From NCBI RefSeq assembly GCF_032854445.1, contig NC_088301.1:48541116-48605115 (forward strand): a DNA stretch of 64,000 bases, read 5' to 3'. This document shows positions 1 through 12,100 of the stretch, one piece after another; within the stretch, counting starts at the first letter, position 1; the number at the start of each line of letters is the position of its first letter. Under the pieces are notes generated by a model. It was given only the letters and a program-made list of their open reading frames with translations, was not told the origin of the DNA and searched no databases. A program made the position numbers and the translations under genes. Origin of the DNA: Liolophura sinensis (taxonomy: Eukaryota > Mollusca > Polyplacophora > Chitonida > Chitonidae).

Positions 1-837
1 TATAATAATGTCGGATAACAATTTATAACCCTTCTCATCCTCTGTCCAAGCATGCTGTCGATGTCACCTTGGTAAAACTACAGCAACAAGCTACTTGCTG
101 CCAGCAGGACAGAAGCACAAACTGCCTTCCCAGTCACCATCTTGTTTCATAGGTACAACTGGCGAAACCGGCCAAAGGGTTCTGCATAGTTCCTTCATGA
201 CTCGAATGGTGTTTATGAGGATAACCGAACCCAGCATAAGATGTGACAAATAACTGTGTGGTTATATTAATAAAAACCAAAAAAACTATAAACATAAAAA
301 AATTCTGATTAAGATTCTGACAGCTAAATCACCAGAGCTAGGGTCTGTTTTCAATTGCTTGTATGTATTTCATGAATAGCTACACCTATACAGGCCTACC
401 AGGCAGTACAAAAGTCTCAAAGACCGGACTTCTGATGAAGATAGCATGCTACACACTATATCTATAGAAATAAAAAATCGGCTAAAAACAATTTATCTTC
501 TGACTTAAGTTATTCCTGTGGTACACTCTATGTCCTTCTACATTAGCCATTTACTACACCAGTGCTGCTGGTAAAAATACAATATGCTAATTGCCACTTC
601 AGAAACTTTCTTGTAAAACTATTCATCCATTCACGATTTAAATAAACGCAACTGAGGGTGAAACAAAAATTTATGCAGTGATTCGTAACATCACGACAAT
701 CTTAAATGTCATTTAAATTCACTCCTACAAAGACACGACAAAAAGCAAACAATATAGTGAGAGGTTGTCGAAGGGGCGTTTTCAATGCAACAACAACTCA
801 TAACCAGTGTTTTCTCGGCTTGTGAATAGACTTTCAG

Positions 838-1068
838 CTATTGCGAAAACTGTGCTGAATCAGCGTCAGTGACTCTGTGTGCACAAATAAAAGTAACATG
901 CACTGAGCACAAAATAACGAAAACAAACCATGCTACACTGAGTGTTATCAAAGTTGCGGAAAACTTGTTGACACCTCTGCCAGTCCGTCCCACATGTGAC
1001 GACAGACCTTTACAAGACGTCCGGCAGATGGCGCTACCGACACACAGCTTGGTGGCTTTCCCGCTCAT
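838..1068 (-). CDS. Weak candidate small membrane ORF
   Basis: A 76-codon frame on the minus strand starts with an ATG just upstream of the alanine/lysine-containing MSGKATK and ends at a stop at 838. It has one hydrophobic stretch of about 25 residues near residues 38-65 (FSATLITLSVAWFVFVILCS...), so it could be a single-pass membrane peptide or a first exon. I recognise no family, see no clear partner exons downstream on the minus strand, and the composition is not distinctive. Chance is the likelier explanation. Confidence 0.12.
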   Translation of the reverse strand: MSGKATKLCVGSAICRTSCKGLSSHVGRTGRGVNKFSATLITLSVAWFVFVILCSVHVTFICAHRVTDADSAQFSQ

Positions 1069-1460
1069 CACGACTTACCGGAGACAGGCTTAAATGCGTT
1101 AACTTCACATAGCGTCAGTCTCATCAAGACATTCATGTACAACTTTGCATGACAAACGTGAAAAGATAGATACAAACACTGTTCACAAGCAGGTTTCGCT
1201 GTTGCAGATTATTTCACATGTTTGGAATTGACGTGATAATAGGCCCACACAGGTCAATAGGCCTAAAGCTAGCTTGGAAGAGCATAGCCCTGCATGATGA
1301 GTTTACCTTTGCAAAGGAAGATCCATGTTAATAATAACATAGGCCTAATCTTGCATTTCAAAATTTAAATATTGTTGGGAAAATTGTTGAAGCCTGAATT
1401 TCCAGGCTGCAATTTGTAGATTTCGAAATACAACTTACTTTAGTGTGTTAGGCCTATTAG

Positions 1461-1637
1461 AGTTAGGCCTACCACGTTTTTATATTTGTACCTCTGGGCC
1501 AGGTATAAAGGCCATATAGGCCTAGGCCTACCACGTTTTTATACCTCTGGGCCCTGTATAAAGGCCATATAGGCCCAGGCCTACGACGTTTTTATATCTC
1601 TGGGCGAGGTATAAAGGCCATATAGGCCTAGGCCTAT
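1461..1637. repeat. Three-copy minisatellite
   Basis: Three tandem units, spaced 59 and 53 bp, share 'aggcctaccacgttttta', a 'cctctgggcc' core and 'ggtataaaggccatatagg'. The first unit has a 6-bp insertion after the T run. The units end in the TAGGCC-type words seen elsewhere in the window. Confidence 0.9.
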
Positions 1638-2821
1638 TTACATATGTTGCGCACAGAACCGAATAGGCTTGTCATGTTATCGCACAGGATGGGCGATACA
1701 CTTAAATTTCTTATCATCATGCATCGATAATGCAATAATTCCCGGCGCTGGACTGGCGAGACCATCTCACGCACGTGTGGCAACAAGTCCTGTCATCGCT
1801 AAGTTTTGGATCAACAACGTCGCAGCATTTACTCCTCAGGTGTGCATCAGAGTATACGCCTACATCAGGTGTCGCTTGAGAACTTTTCATGATATTTCGA
1901 TTCCAGTTTGTGATTTAATTTGCCTCACCAGCGAAATTGAGTTGCCTTCATTAAGAAATGCCTTTCAGCTCTGTTTCTGTTTCAATCTCATTTCATTGGA
2001 CCTGGTTGAATGAAACAGTCGCTCTCAGGATGTGTGCAGCTAGTATTCTGACGATAGGAGACCGTTTTAGGGAACTTTTTGGGAGGGTTTTCATGGCTTA
2101 AGCTTAGTTTTCCCAAACGGTAACGATTATGTGATATCACATGTGGACATGCAGCAACTCCTTAAGGCCTCATTTTAACGCAAAAAGTTTTTGTTTAGCG
2201 TATTATGGATGATTAACTTACAGCTTCTCACTGCAGGCTATTATTTCTATTTCCAAATGTTACCAATTATTAAAGTTATAATTCAAACTGGCAGGTAGTT
2301 AAGTATACAGGTCATAAGCTTCTACTTGACGGGAATACGAATTTGTGTTGTTGCATTGTAGTTCCGTCATGGCATGTTTGATGAATTTAAGTAAATCTCT
2401 TTGGGGTTAATGATTTAGTCGTTCCCTTTAATAAAAAAAAGGTAACCGGAATATTATTGCACTATTATTGGTGACTGGGTATATATTTTGTGAAAAAGAA
2501 TTGAAAAAGTTTTGAAAAAAAATAACATAAAATTAGCCTCGCGGCTCTGAAGCTGATCAGACATCACAGATCGTATGAAAGTACACTTAGAGAAGTGCCT
2601 GCTATAGACAAAATAATGTATTACCGCCATAGGATGGTCAGGTATTGATGTGTGCGCTCTCGATTGAATTTGGTCAAAGCAGTTACCATGAAACTTTGCG
2701 GGCATACAGCAAACCATGAACACATAAAAATGCAACTTGACATATAAAAAAATCGAACGGAGAGATGCCCGGAGAATAAAATGATATAAAAGCAGCCATT
2801 TTATTACTAAAATTCGTTATA

Positions 2822-3160
2822 GTGATTCACATTTCGTGGAATTTAGCATGTAATCGCATGGACACGCTCAGTTCAATCCCAATTAAGCCTCGGGCAGTAA
2901 GTGATTTCAGTCTTACATTCCCTTCCCCTGCATGCTATGATCTCGAGGATTACAGGCTATATGTGGTTTATAATACAAAAGAAAATTGTGTTGTAGAGTG
3001 GGATATTCATGTTACTTCGTCGAATTCAATGTTTTTAGAATGTAATCGCATGGACACGCGCGGTTAAGGCTCATTCACAATGAAGTATTGGACAGTGAGT
3101 GATTCCCCTGACCCCATGCATGCATGTAATGATCTCATGGGTTATAGGTTATAGCTTGTT
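2822..3160. repeat. Diverged tandem duplication, 192-bp period
   Basis: Two diverged copies are anchored by the identical 17-mer 'gtaatcgcatggacacg' at 2850 and 3042. Both copies go on through related 'gtaagtgatt/gtgagtgatt' and 'catgcatg/catgctatgatctc' stretches. A further weak relative may lie near 3300-3340. No coding potential is apparent. Confidence 0.7.
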
Positions 3161-3419
3161 TTTACATGTGTATTATCGGCGATCCATTCACAGGGCTCAC
3201 ATACATGTATGTATAGGGCCGTTTATGATGTTCTGCATGTTTACACAAAGTTCTTTGGAGATCACCTTCCTCTGTGTCTCAATACCTTATACATATATCA
3301 CTCAGCGCTCAGGATGCCGGTATGATTACAGGTTCACCACATTTTGGGACACACGTAGAGTTAAATTAAACAGTTTCCGTGTGTACAAAATCAAACAAAA
3401 TCGTATATATCAATGGGCA

Positions 3420-3495
3420 AAATTCCTCAACTGTAAGACGGACGAATCAGCAAGATCGGGATTTGAACGCGCGACCTCGCTAGTTAGTGTATAGA
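3420..3495 (-). mobile_element. tRNA-like SINE head fragment
   Basis: On the minus strand the sequence reads 'agcgaggtcgcgcgttcaaa' followed by 'tcccgat'. This resembles the internal B box of a tRNA-derived Pol III promoter (GGTTCAAATCC type). No tRNA cloverleaf is complete, so a SINE fragment is likelier than a tRNA gene. Confidence 0.4.
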
Positions 3496-3679
3496 ATCGA
3501 TTTGTTGTAGGACTTCAGCGGCTTGATTCTAGCATGGGGGTACATATATACTCCCGTCATTCTAGTTAGTTCAGTTCTTGTTAATTGCGAGATTAACATT
3601 CAAAGTGCTTAGAGTTCATTTAATGTCTCTATCCAGTTCCCTTAGTCCTATATTGGATACAGCATTTAAGGTCATAATG

Positions 3680-3794
3680 AATATTTTATTTATTTTATTA
3701 ATCAATTTATCTGATCGATGTTTATCGCCGTACTCAAGAATTTACGGCGGCCAGCTCTATGGCAGGAGGAATCAGGACAGAGCCCGGGGGAATC
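3680..3794 (+). mobile_element. SINE fragment, 'tactcaagaat' family
   Basis: It contains the family words 'cgccgtactcaagaat', 'cggcggccagctctatgg' and 'agcccgggggaatc', in the same order as the copies at 13084, 35860 and (reversed) 19676. It is truncated and diverged. Dispersed repeats of this type are common in mollusc genomes. Confidence 0.7.
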
Positions 3795-5149
3795 ATAATG
3801 ACTAATACATGTATGTGGACATGTAATACATTTACATGTATTTAGTATTTCACCATTTCTAGTAGAACCTTATTTGTTACAGTATATAGTACCTCCTTCC
3901 CTCCCCTCCCCGTGTCCCAGTACTTCTCAAACGTGTATACATAGGTCATCAGATTACTACAGGTTTACGAACAATAGGTATTATTGCGGCATGAGTGCGT
4001 AAATCGCTATGTATATAAGACTAACACTGCGTACTTGGCTGAAAACGCTATGTAATGTGTAACCTGGCGTACACATAAAGATATTAAACTCTAATAATTC
4101 ATTGTTAACAGTTGCCTTATACGTGCATATTCTGGGATTGCATGCATGTGGGCATGATGGTTGTAACATACGTAAGGTAGGATATACAGATATAGAGTTA
4201 GACTGGTACAAGATTGAATTCATAACGATCCAATAATGTAAGTTGCATGAAGACCTATAAATTATATTATATTAGTAAAAAAAAATACCCAATAACAATG
4301 AAAGATAAACATGAACGAAAAAGGTTAAGCTTATATGTAATGTAAAATACAGTGCCTTTAGCGATCCATAGTTATAAATAAAAAGTTATAAATAGTTATA
4401 AATCGCATAAATCAGGAAATAAATAAAAAGGAGAAGTAGGCAACATGCATGAATGGAAATGATTAAGGGACGAAATAATACGAATGGAACATCGTGCAAA
4501 TAAATAAATAAATAAATATTTATCAAGCCTTGGCCTTATTTACATTTTTCGATTACTCTCCAGGTAACGCAGATTGTATGTGGTTGATCTGGATCCCAAG
4601 TGTTTGTTATATTGATGATTCCTGGTAAATATATAATGTATATAGCTTCTGGCGTATATACGTGTGTTGTGTAGGGTCGACCATGCATAAATACATTGAC
4701 TTGGTACCTAGGGCATCGCCCAGTTGTCATCATGCGTGTATGCACAGTAAATAATTTAAAATTAAGCAGCCTATAATATATTGTCCATTACTATACAGCT
4801 GCCTTTGCGATGAGGTTTGGTCCATGTTGGCAAACTAGTAACGTTTAGGACGCCTGTACATTAAGGGAAAATTAAGGACCTGAGTCGCCATTACAGTTAA
4901 TTCGCAGTGTAACAGGAATACCACACTTAGAAGATTAATCCGTTCATCTATATATCCATAAAAAGAAATTGTAATGTCAATCCGTGTAGCTTTGCGTCCC
5001 TTATAGACATGTATGTGACGATAACGGTTGAATAGAAATGAATGAGTGATTATGGGTTAAGGCAACATCAACATTAATTCAGCTATATAGTTGCAAGGCT
5101 GAACAGTGTATCGGATACAAATTCAGTGTAGAATTTCACTGTTTGTGAA

Positions 5150-5175
5150 TTTTTTTTTTTTTTTTTTTTTTTTTT
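5150..5175. repeat. Poly-T run, 26 bases
   Basis: An uninterrupted T tract, possibly the A tail of a minus-strand retroposed sequence. No element body is recognised beside it. Confidence 0.9.
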
Positions 5176-5437
5176 GATTTTCACGATAAGCAAATATAGA
5201 ACTGCATGATTTTGGAATGAACGGATCTGATTTACCTGACAGGCCGCAGCCGAAGAAGTGAATTATAGAGCGCATATTCCTTCCACATACGTGATATACA
5301 GGCGCCTATATACACATCCATACACTAGGCCTACATAGCCGCATGCTTCACATGCGCTTACATACACTCCTTCCAGTTTCTCACGTGGACTTCACAACGT
5401 CGCATTGATTATACTGGGATAAGTTGTTAAACCTGAA

Positions 5438-5473
5438 ATATTGTCTAATGGTGCGTAAAACGTCAATCAATCG
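5438..5473 (-). mobile_element. SINE fragment, reversed
   Basis: 'gcgtaaaacgtcaatcaatc' is the reverse complement of the start of the 'tgattggtgttttacgcc' repeat family and resembles the better copy near 19800. It is short and diverged. Confidence 0.4.
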
Positions 5474-7862
5474 TGTAAATAAGCCACCAATCTGGCGTAC
5501 ATAGTGAGACGTCAGTGAGAGGGACACGTTTTACGAAACATGCAGTTGCATCGTCTGGCGTAACGTCCGTGGCAACATACAGTGAAGAGATCTACTAACA
5601 TGGTGAAAGACGGGCGTCAGGGCACCAGAGATGAAACACAGCGGGATTTAAACCATATTCGTCAAGTTTTCCTCAAACTTGACGTTGAATTTTCTCTCAT
5701 TATAATTCATTTTTATATGAGATTTACTGTTTCACAATTTCAAGTGTGTATGTATCTAAGACTAAAACATATATGGACAGCATTCTTGGTGTGGTTAACA
5801 GATCTTAGCCAGTTAACCACGTTATGCATCCCATAAATCTTGATTTATCCAGACCCGTTCACGAGACTAGTCCATATCGATTGTCGTCATGAAAGTTAAG
5901 AAAACATTGGATGACGTCATACAGCATAACTACTAACAGCATGTGCCTTATTGTTATACACTGTACAAGCTTAACTGAGGGTTGCCGTTTATCGTCACGC
6001 GAAGCGTCAGCTCTTTCGCTATGGAATTTCATACTATGGCAATCATGACCCATTTGTTCGAAGGTGTATTTGTTAATACTTGTACTAAGTCATATTTTAT
6101 ATTTAAATTTTTAGCCGGACTCAGCAGCTACTGCAGTTGTCTAAAGTCAAAATATAAAGGCAGCAGATTTACTATTCAATACACTGTTATACAATTTTGC
6201 TTGGGCTAAGTACAAAATAGAAGACTTGGCCTTCAAGTCTTCAAACAGTTTTGAACAACTGGGCCCTGGGGTTCGATGATGCCTTGCAGATGACGTTCGT
6301 GCTGTTGGCGTCCATTATTTCTGAAAATATTGTATTTGTACATAATAAAAATGAACTAAGCTCTGGGTGGCTATATATCATGTAGCGCAGTAGCGTTTGA
6401 ATGCTATAAACATTGTTCGACAGTAGATGTGAAAACCATAATCCTTCTGAAAGACTTAAATCCTGCTGTTTTAAAATGAGTTACATGTATATAACCCTAT
6501 GGCATATACAGATGTAGTTCTAGGTATAGATATGGTGTATCTTTCATTGAATCAGCTGTGACAAGAAGCTGAGCCTACATTGTTTTGACATATTAAATAC
6601 AGAGCTCGGCATATTCCCAACATAGTTACCCTTGCACCTTCAAAAATGTGTGTGTTCATGGGAATGGGGCAACATATTTTCTGCCCCATCTCACACCCAC
6701 GATTTTCCACCCAACCATTAAAAAAAATACACCACATGCACGGATCTACGCCTCACTGCTATGAAATTTATTAAAATCGACAGTTAAAACATTTTGTTAT
6801 ACATCACTTAGTAATAAGCCTTTTTGAAGGCCTTTTCCCCAGAAGTAATAATTTCCAGTTAACAGTTAACATGTCGTACAGGTCTCCTTCTGATATCACA
6901 AATGCATTTATTTTGATTGCTTGAATTTAGAGGCATGCACATGCATGCATGTATAATAAACATTGTTTTCTTTAACCTCACGTGCTGTTTGTGCGAAATA
7001 TTTGGGCTATATTTCTATTGTACGGAATTGTAGAAATGATAGGATAACTAATTTTGTGCCAGAATATGCAAAACTTAATCACAACTTCGCAGATGGGTAG
7101 ATATAGTAGATATGTGTAAAGGTGTGCACGGCTAATACGTGAAACCCCTCAGGTTTCGGGGCTTTGGCGACCCCTGGACCTCACCTGATATATTCCTATT
7201 AACCATCGGTGATCTCAATCATTTATCCCATAAATGTTCATTTTTCCGGTTAATAGAGGCATGACATATCGTTTTGATATGCACCACGTGTAATATAAAT
7301 TCCGACATTTTAATAGGTCCGTGTAGGCCTATCCTACATTATTCTATAGGCCTAAAACTGTGTGCTTCTCTAATTTTGACATTATCCAGATGAAACCAAT
7401 AACAGGCCTATGTACCGCACGTAAAATTCTGTTAGAAATCAGTAGGGCCTACTTTTTATTTATAAGACCGTTCGTGATGGCAACATTTTTTATTAAGTTA
7501 AACTGTCAGTTGTTTTTTGAAAGTTGCATCGCGTGTACTCAGCGCAGGTGAAATTTGTCTGTCTTTAGACAGCAATTCTGTTTGTAGTAAAATGTAATAT
7601 TCTTGTTTTAAATATTAACGTATTGAACGATATATTGTATAAAGCACACTTTTGATATGTCTATGGTATAAAAAAAAAGTCGTAATGTAAATAAATTTGG
7701 CCTGTACTGTCTTATACTCCGCCATTTACTTGTCACTTACTTATGACGCTTCACTGATGACGCGATGTTATCACTACGCGGTTAGACGTCGGCGCAGTTT
7801 CAAAAAAGGTTAAATCGTAATGATTTTTTCCGCTATAAATTTCCAGTAAGGATGTGCCATTC

Positions 7863-7982
7863 GTGACCCTCGATATCAAATTTATTAAACTCGAGTAGTA
7901 GTTTTCATCTGTTGCTCCCCGGAGGCTCGGAACAAATGAAAACTACCACTCTCGTTTGATAAATTTGATATCTTCGGGTCAC
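7863..7982. repeat. 120-bp hairpin / foldback element
   Basis: The left arm begins 'gtgaccctcgatatcaaatt' and the right arm ends 'aatttgatatcttcgggtca'+c. The arms are about 50 nt, largely complementary, and enclose a GC-rich loop around 'ctccccggaggctcgg'. This would be a stable hairpin in DNA or RNA. It has no coding capacity and no obvious flanking duplication; a foldback MITE is the simplest reading. Confidence 0.85.
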
Positions 7983-8985
7983 TCATTACATAGGCCTATC
8001 CTCTATACATCTCAGTTATTATTATTTGCAACCGATTGCTATTGGAATCATATCTCGGATTTTATTAACTATTGCTTATCTAAAAATCTCATATATACTA
8101 TATTAATCATTACATGTATTCTGGTCTCGGCATTTACAATATGGCTTCACTCATAAGGGGCATAGGCCTATTTGCAAACTTTGTCATAAACATTCAGAAC
8201 AGAAAGGAAATTTCTACCACCGCTGATGTTTTTAATGGGCTATATATCGCTATATAAACACGATTTACGATTTTGTACAGATGGCTGCCTTTTCTCGAGA
8301 ATAAGTGAGATTTTGAGCATTGGTTTTAATGCAAACTGTAATTATAACTATAATAACCTTTTTAAGTACGCCAATGGTTAGGTGTGACCATTTGCCAGCT
8401 ATCACGCTGCCATCACTGCTCTGGTTTTAGGCCTACTCTCTGTACTGTATACGTCTTTGATTATATTTCAAAGCCATTAATATGGAACGTTTAAGAGCCA
8501 TGTATAATTTAAGTGCATTTGGTAAGAAAAGATAATTGAAGATCAAATCCGTAGCTTCCATGCTCATAGATATATATTCTATCAAACATAACTGCAATAA
8601 CTTGTAGTTCTAAATGCGGCGTTAAAACCCAATTATATATTTCATAATTTAATGGATATGGAGTCTTATGTATACCTGTCTGTCGATATTTCCATATTTG
8701 CCGTAAGCACAGGGTTGGTGCTTACAAAGGTGTTTGAGATTATCGTGTCTCAACTGCCTACTGATGTGAGCACCGCTGTAGACACAAAGGTAAACCAAAT
8801 GGTTAGGGCCACGCACCGATCAATGTCCCCTATATATTAGGCCTACCCACTCGGGGAGCCCGTGCGAACGCGGCCTGGCATACGGAATAATAGCTTGGTA
8901 TCGACTGTCGCCGTGTAGAGGGATGATTTAACCGTGTATATAGTGTTGTTAAATGTCAGAGCCGTTATTCACGTCTGTATTTCAG

Positions 8986-9121
8986 GGAGGCTGGCAGCTC
9001 CTCCTCACCTGTATGCTCAGGTAAGCCCGTGATTACCACAGGTGAAGGGACGGGCACACCTTGCCACTGCAACACAAAGGGTACCTGGGTTCGACGAAAC
9101 GACGTTGGGAGGGTGCGCGAA
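8986..9121 (+). other. Probable 5' UTR part of ABCA exon 1
   Basis: A 'tatttcag' acceptor-like site ends at 8985 and the sequence runs uninterrupted into the coding exon. An in-frame ATG at 9029 would add 31 residues (MITTGEGTGTP...) not expected in ABCA proteins. A gtaagc at 9021 and cacag at 9037-9041 cannot both be used because the intron would be about 20 nt. Confidence 0.4.
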
Positions 9122-12100
9122 ATGGCGAGCTATGGCAGACAGTTTTGGTTGATGTTCTGGAAGAATTGGGTGCTACAGAAGCGCAAAGTTTGTGTGACTG
9201 TCTTTGAAATTTCACTCCCCATTGTGTTCGCCGCGATTATGGTGGTCATCCGAATGCAAAGTGAAACCACCACTGAAACGTCCCCGACGACCTGGAAACC
9301 GTTTCCTGTGGAAATGGATGAACAGACTGCGTTGAGGGTTAGCCGTGTCCTGTTCACACCAAACTCAAGCCTGGCTCAAACCATTATGTCGAAAGTCGAA
9401 ACGACGCTGGGGATCACAGGTAAGTATTCAAACTTCTACTTTCCATATACGTTACATAATAGGCCTACTATTGATCTATCTTTGCAATGATACACCTCTA
9501 CGCTTATGACATTTGGAACGTATTTGTTATTATATATTTGCATATGCATACTACGGTGCACGTGTTATGTATATGGCGCGTTGGGAAAATAGGCTACTAA
9601 TCTAGAACTGTACAATGGAAACGTGAACACTGGCCTGATCAGGTGTGTCTCGTTTGGTCGATACGTGTAGGCCATATATATGAGCTTACCCTGGCGATTC
9701 AGAAGGTCATGTATATTCCCATTCAAATGTACAAGTGAAATTGTTGCCTTTCACACTGAAAAGGCATGGACAGTACTGTACAATGTACAACTCTGTGATC
9801 AACTGAATAGCTGTATGTTTGATCACTATGAATACACATCTGTGCGTAACGTATAATTGCATGGCAACGATATTGTTATTCCCGAGTACGAGCAATGCGG
9901 ATAATACTAACAGTTGTGAATAGGCCCGTGTTCTGTTATGATAACACCTGTAGGGAAGTCATTGGGGGGTTGATCAACAGAATCATTAGCGATGATGACA
10001 GTTCCACAGCCATGCTACTTTATAATGATGGATCAATAATGACAGGCGCAAAACTCCTGCCCACAGTCATCCAGTGACTTGTGTGAGGTCGACAGAACGT
10101 CGCGACGGCGTGGGTTAAAATAACACAAAATGCTTGGGGCTCGCCTCTGCTTAATTCTTTGTCAAGTAGATTTGAAGACGTAATACGAATAACTGGCTAC
10201 TTTGACGTTGCGAAGATGACGCAGTAAATAAATTTGTGTTACCAGAGGTTTGGCAAAACAATCCATTTTCGCTGATCAAATCGAATTTTTCTCTATTAAC
10301 CAAGAATAACTCAAACTATCGCTTTTCAGGAAATTTCAGACTCCTACCTGTAATTTTTATAGTGGTAATATGATTTTAAAGTTTGAATAATGTGACAGGC
10401 ATTATGAATTTTACGAACTTTGTTGCCGATTTTGAACCCTAACATGTTCACAAACGAGACTGATATTTTACGAAAGGTAATTAACTGGATTTGCACTGAT
10501 CGATTTTCTTACCAAAATCTGTATTAGACCATTTCTCGTCAAGCCTGCTTCATTGGAGTTACACGTTAATGGTTACATAAATGTCCACATGTTGACACGT
10601 TAATGCCAAAAACGATAGTTTTACTTTAAAGTTAAGCTGGATTAAATGAATGGAGTAAAAGTGATTGATATCTTGAATGTGTATAATGTATCTTTGAATG
10701 TATGATCCTGTCCAGCACATTCAACAATGTTAGCTACAGCTTCAACTGACAATTCAGCGTTGACATTTTCTCTATACACCAAAATGAATATATTGCTCTT
10801 CCATATAATGGATCGTCGTCATATGACTGAAAATTGTTGAGTACGACGTTAAACCCCAAGCACTCACTCACTCCATATAATGGAAGTTAAAAGTATTAAA
10901 TAATCTGAAAACACAAGATATCTGAACAAACAATATACGTGTTATAGAGCCAATTGCAGTTTTCTTATATAATGTACTGTTAATTTAAACGTCCGCAATG
11001 ACTTTTAGAGCCAGATTTTTTGATATTATAGACAGTCAGCAGTACTCAGCGAAGAAGGTTTATCTAAGGATGCATTCTATATGATGTGTATGCGTGCACT
11101 CTTCCGGGTTTTTCAAGTGCGGTGTTCTCAGAAAGTTCCCTTGCTGTCGTTTTTTATGGTTTAGATGACAATAAGCCGTCGGATGTGTCGTCTTCTGCGG
11201 TCTTGCATGAAATACGCTGACGACTAATTGCTTTCTGCTAATGTGACTATCACCCACAGGCCTGCCTTCCATCCTCAAATAAACAAATAAATAAATAAAG
11301 TAAAGGCTGTCTGTCTATAAATTAATGGAATGGGCATGTGAATATACTCTTTGTAACTCCCAGTAAATCGACCTTTACAGATCTTTACCGATCACTGATT
11401 TGCAGTACAGGAACAGGCTCTGTAATGGATTAATAAATTACTCGACTAAATGAAATGGCAGAACTATATTTCATCAGTTGGAAGTTGTTTTTTTTTTTTT
11501 CACGGGCGATTTGAAAGTACCCCATCTTAAGTAGACCCAGGCGGTTTTAAAGCTTTATTTAGATTTATAGTAGTCCAATATTATCATCTCTTGGTCAGAC
11601 AATAAGCCTCGGGTAATATTAAAAGCGTAGCGGGACAGTAACTTGGGTGCCATGGTGATGAACCAAAATGCGGACAAAAAGTGATTTCTCGTATGTGCAA
11701 CGGTGTAGTTCAAATTAAGAATGATTGGAAATTTGTGTATGGGACGAAAACAGTATATAGCTTGTTTTCAGGAGATATATACTCAACAAAAGTGTGCCTT
11801 CGGAAACGTCAGCCCTTTATCATTTATTACGTGGTTGCTGCATGTTTTATTTCAAGTCCCGGATCATTCATATAACTGAAATCACGTCACCCGTGGATAG
11901 ATGGAGAAACTAGACAGTCTCATGAGAAACCTCCATATCTGCGGTTACGCGGTTTGATGTAAGAAACCAGACAAAATCCATGGAGGAAACCAGACAGAAC
12001 CCATGAGAAACCTCTACATCTGGGGTCAGGTGGAGGAAACCAGACACAATCTAATGAGAAACATCTACATGTTCAGTGGTTTGAAGGAAAAAAACGACAA

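Larger units (their letters stand above)
1..8985. other. Upstream gene-poor region
   Basis: I find no protein family in any frame here; open frames are short and lack a splice-consistent chain. It contains the separately listed minisatellite, 192-bp duplication, SINE fragments, poly-T run and 120-bp hairpin. Short AGGCCTA/TAGGCC words recur (around 1440-1640, 7320-7350 and 8155-8170). The promoter and any 5' noncoding exon of the ABCA gene should lie toward the right-hand end, but I cannot pin down a core promoter. Confidence 0.6.

Noticed and set aside
3420..3495. tRNA gene on the minus strand
   Set aside because: Only a B-box-like block; no acceptor stem or full cloverleaf.
8986..9020. Separate 35-nt noncoding exon before ABCA exon 1
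   Set aside because: The intron to the next possible acceptor would be about 20 nt, too short to splice.
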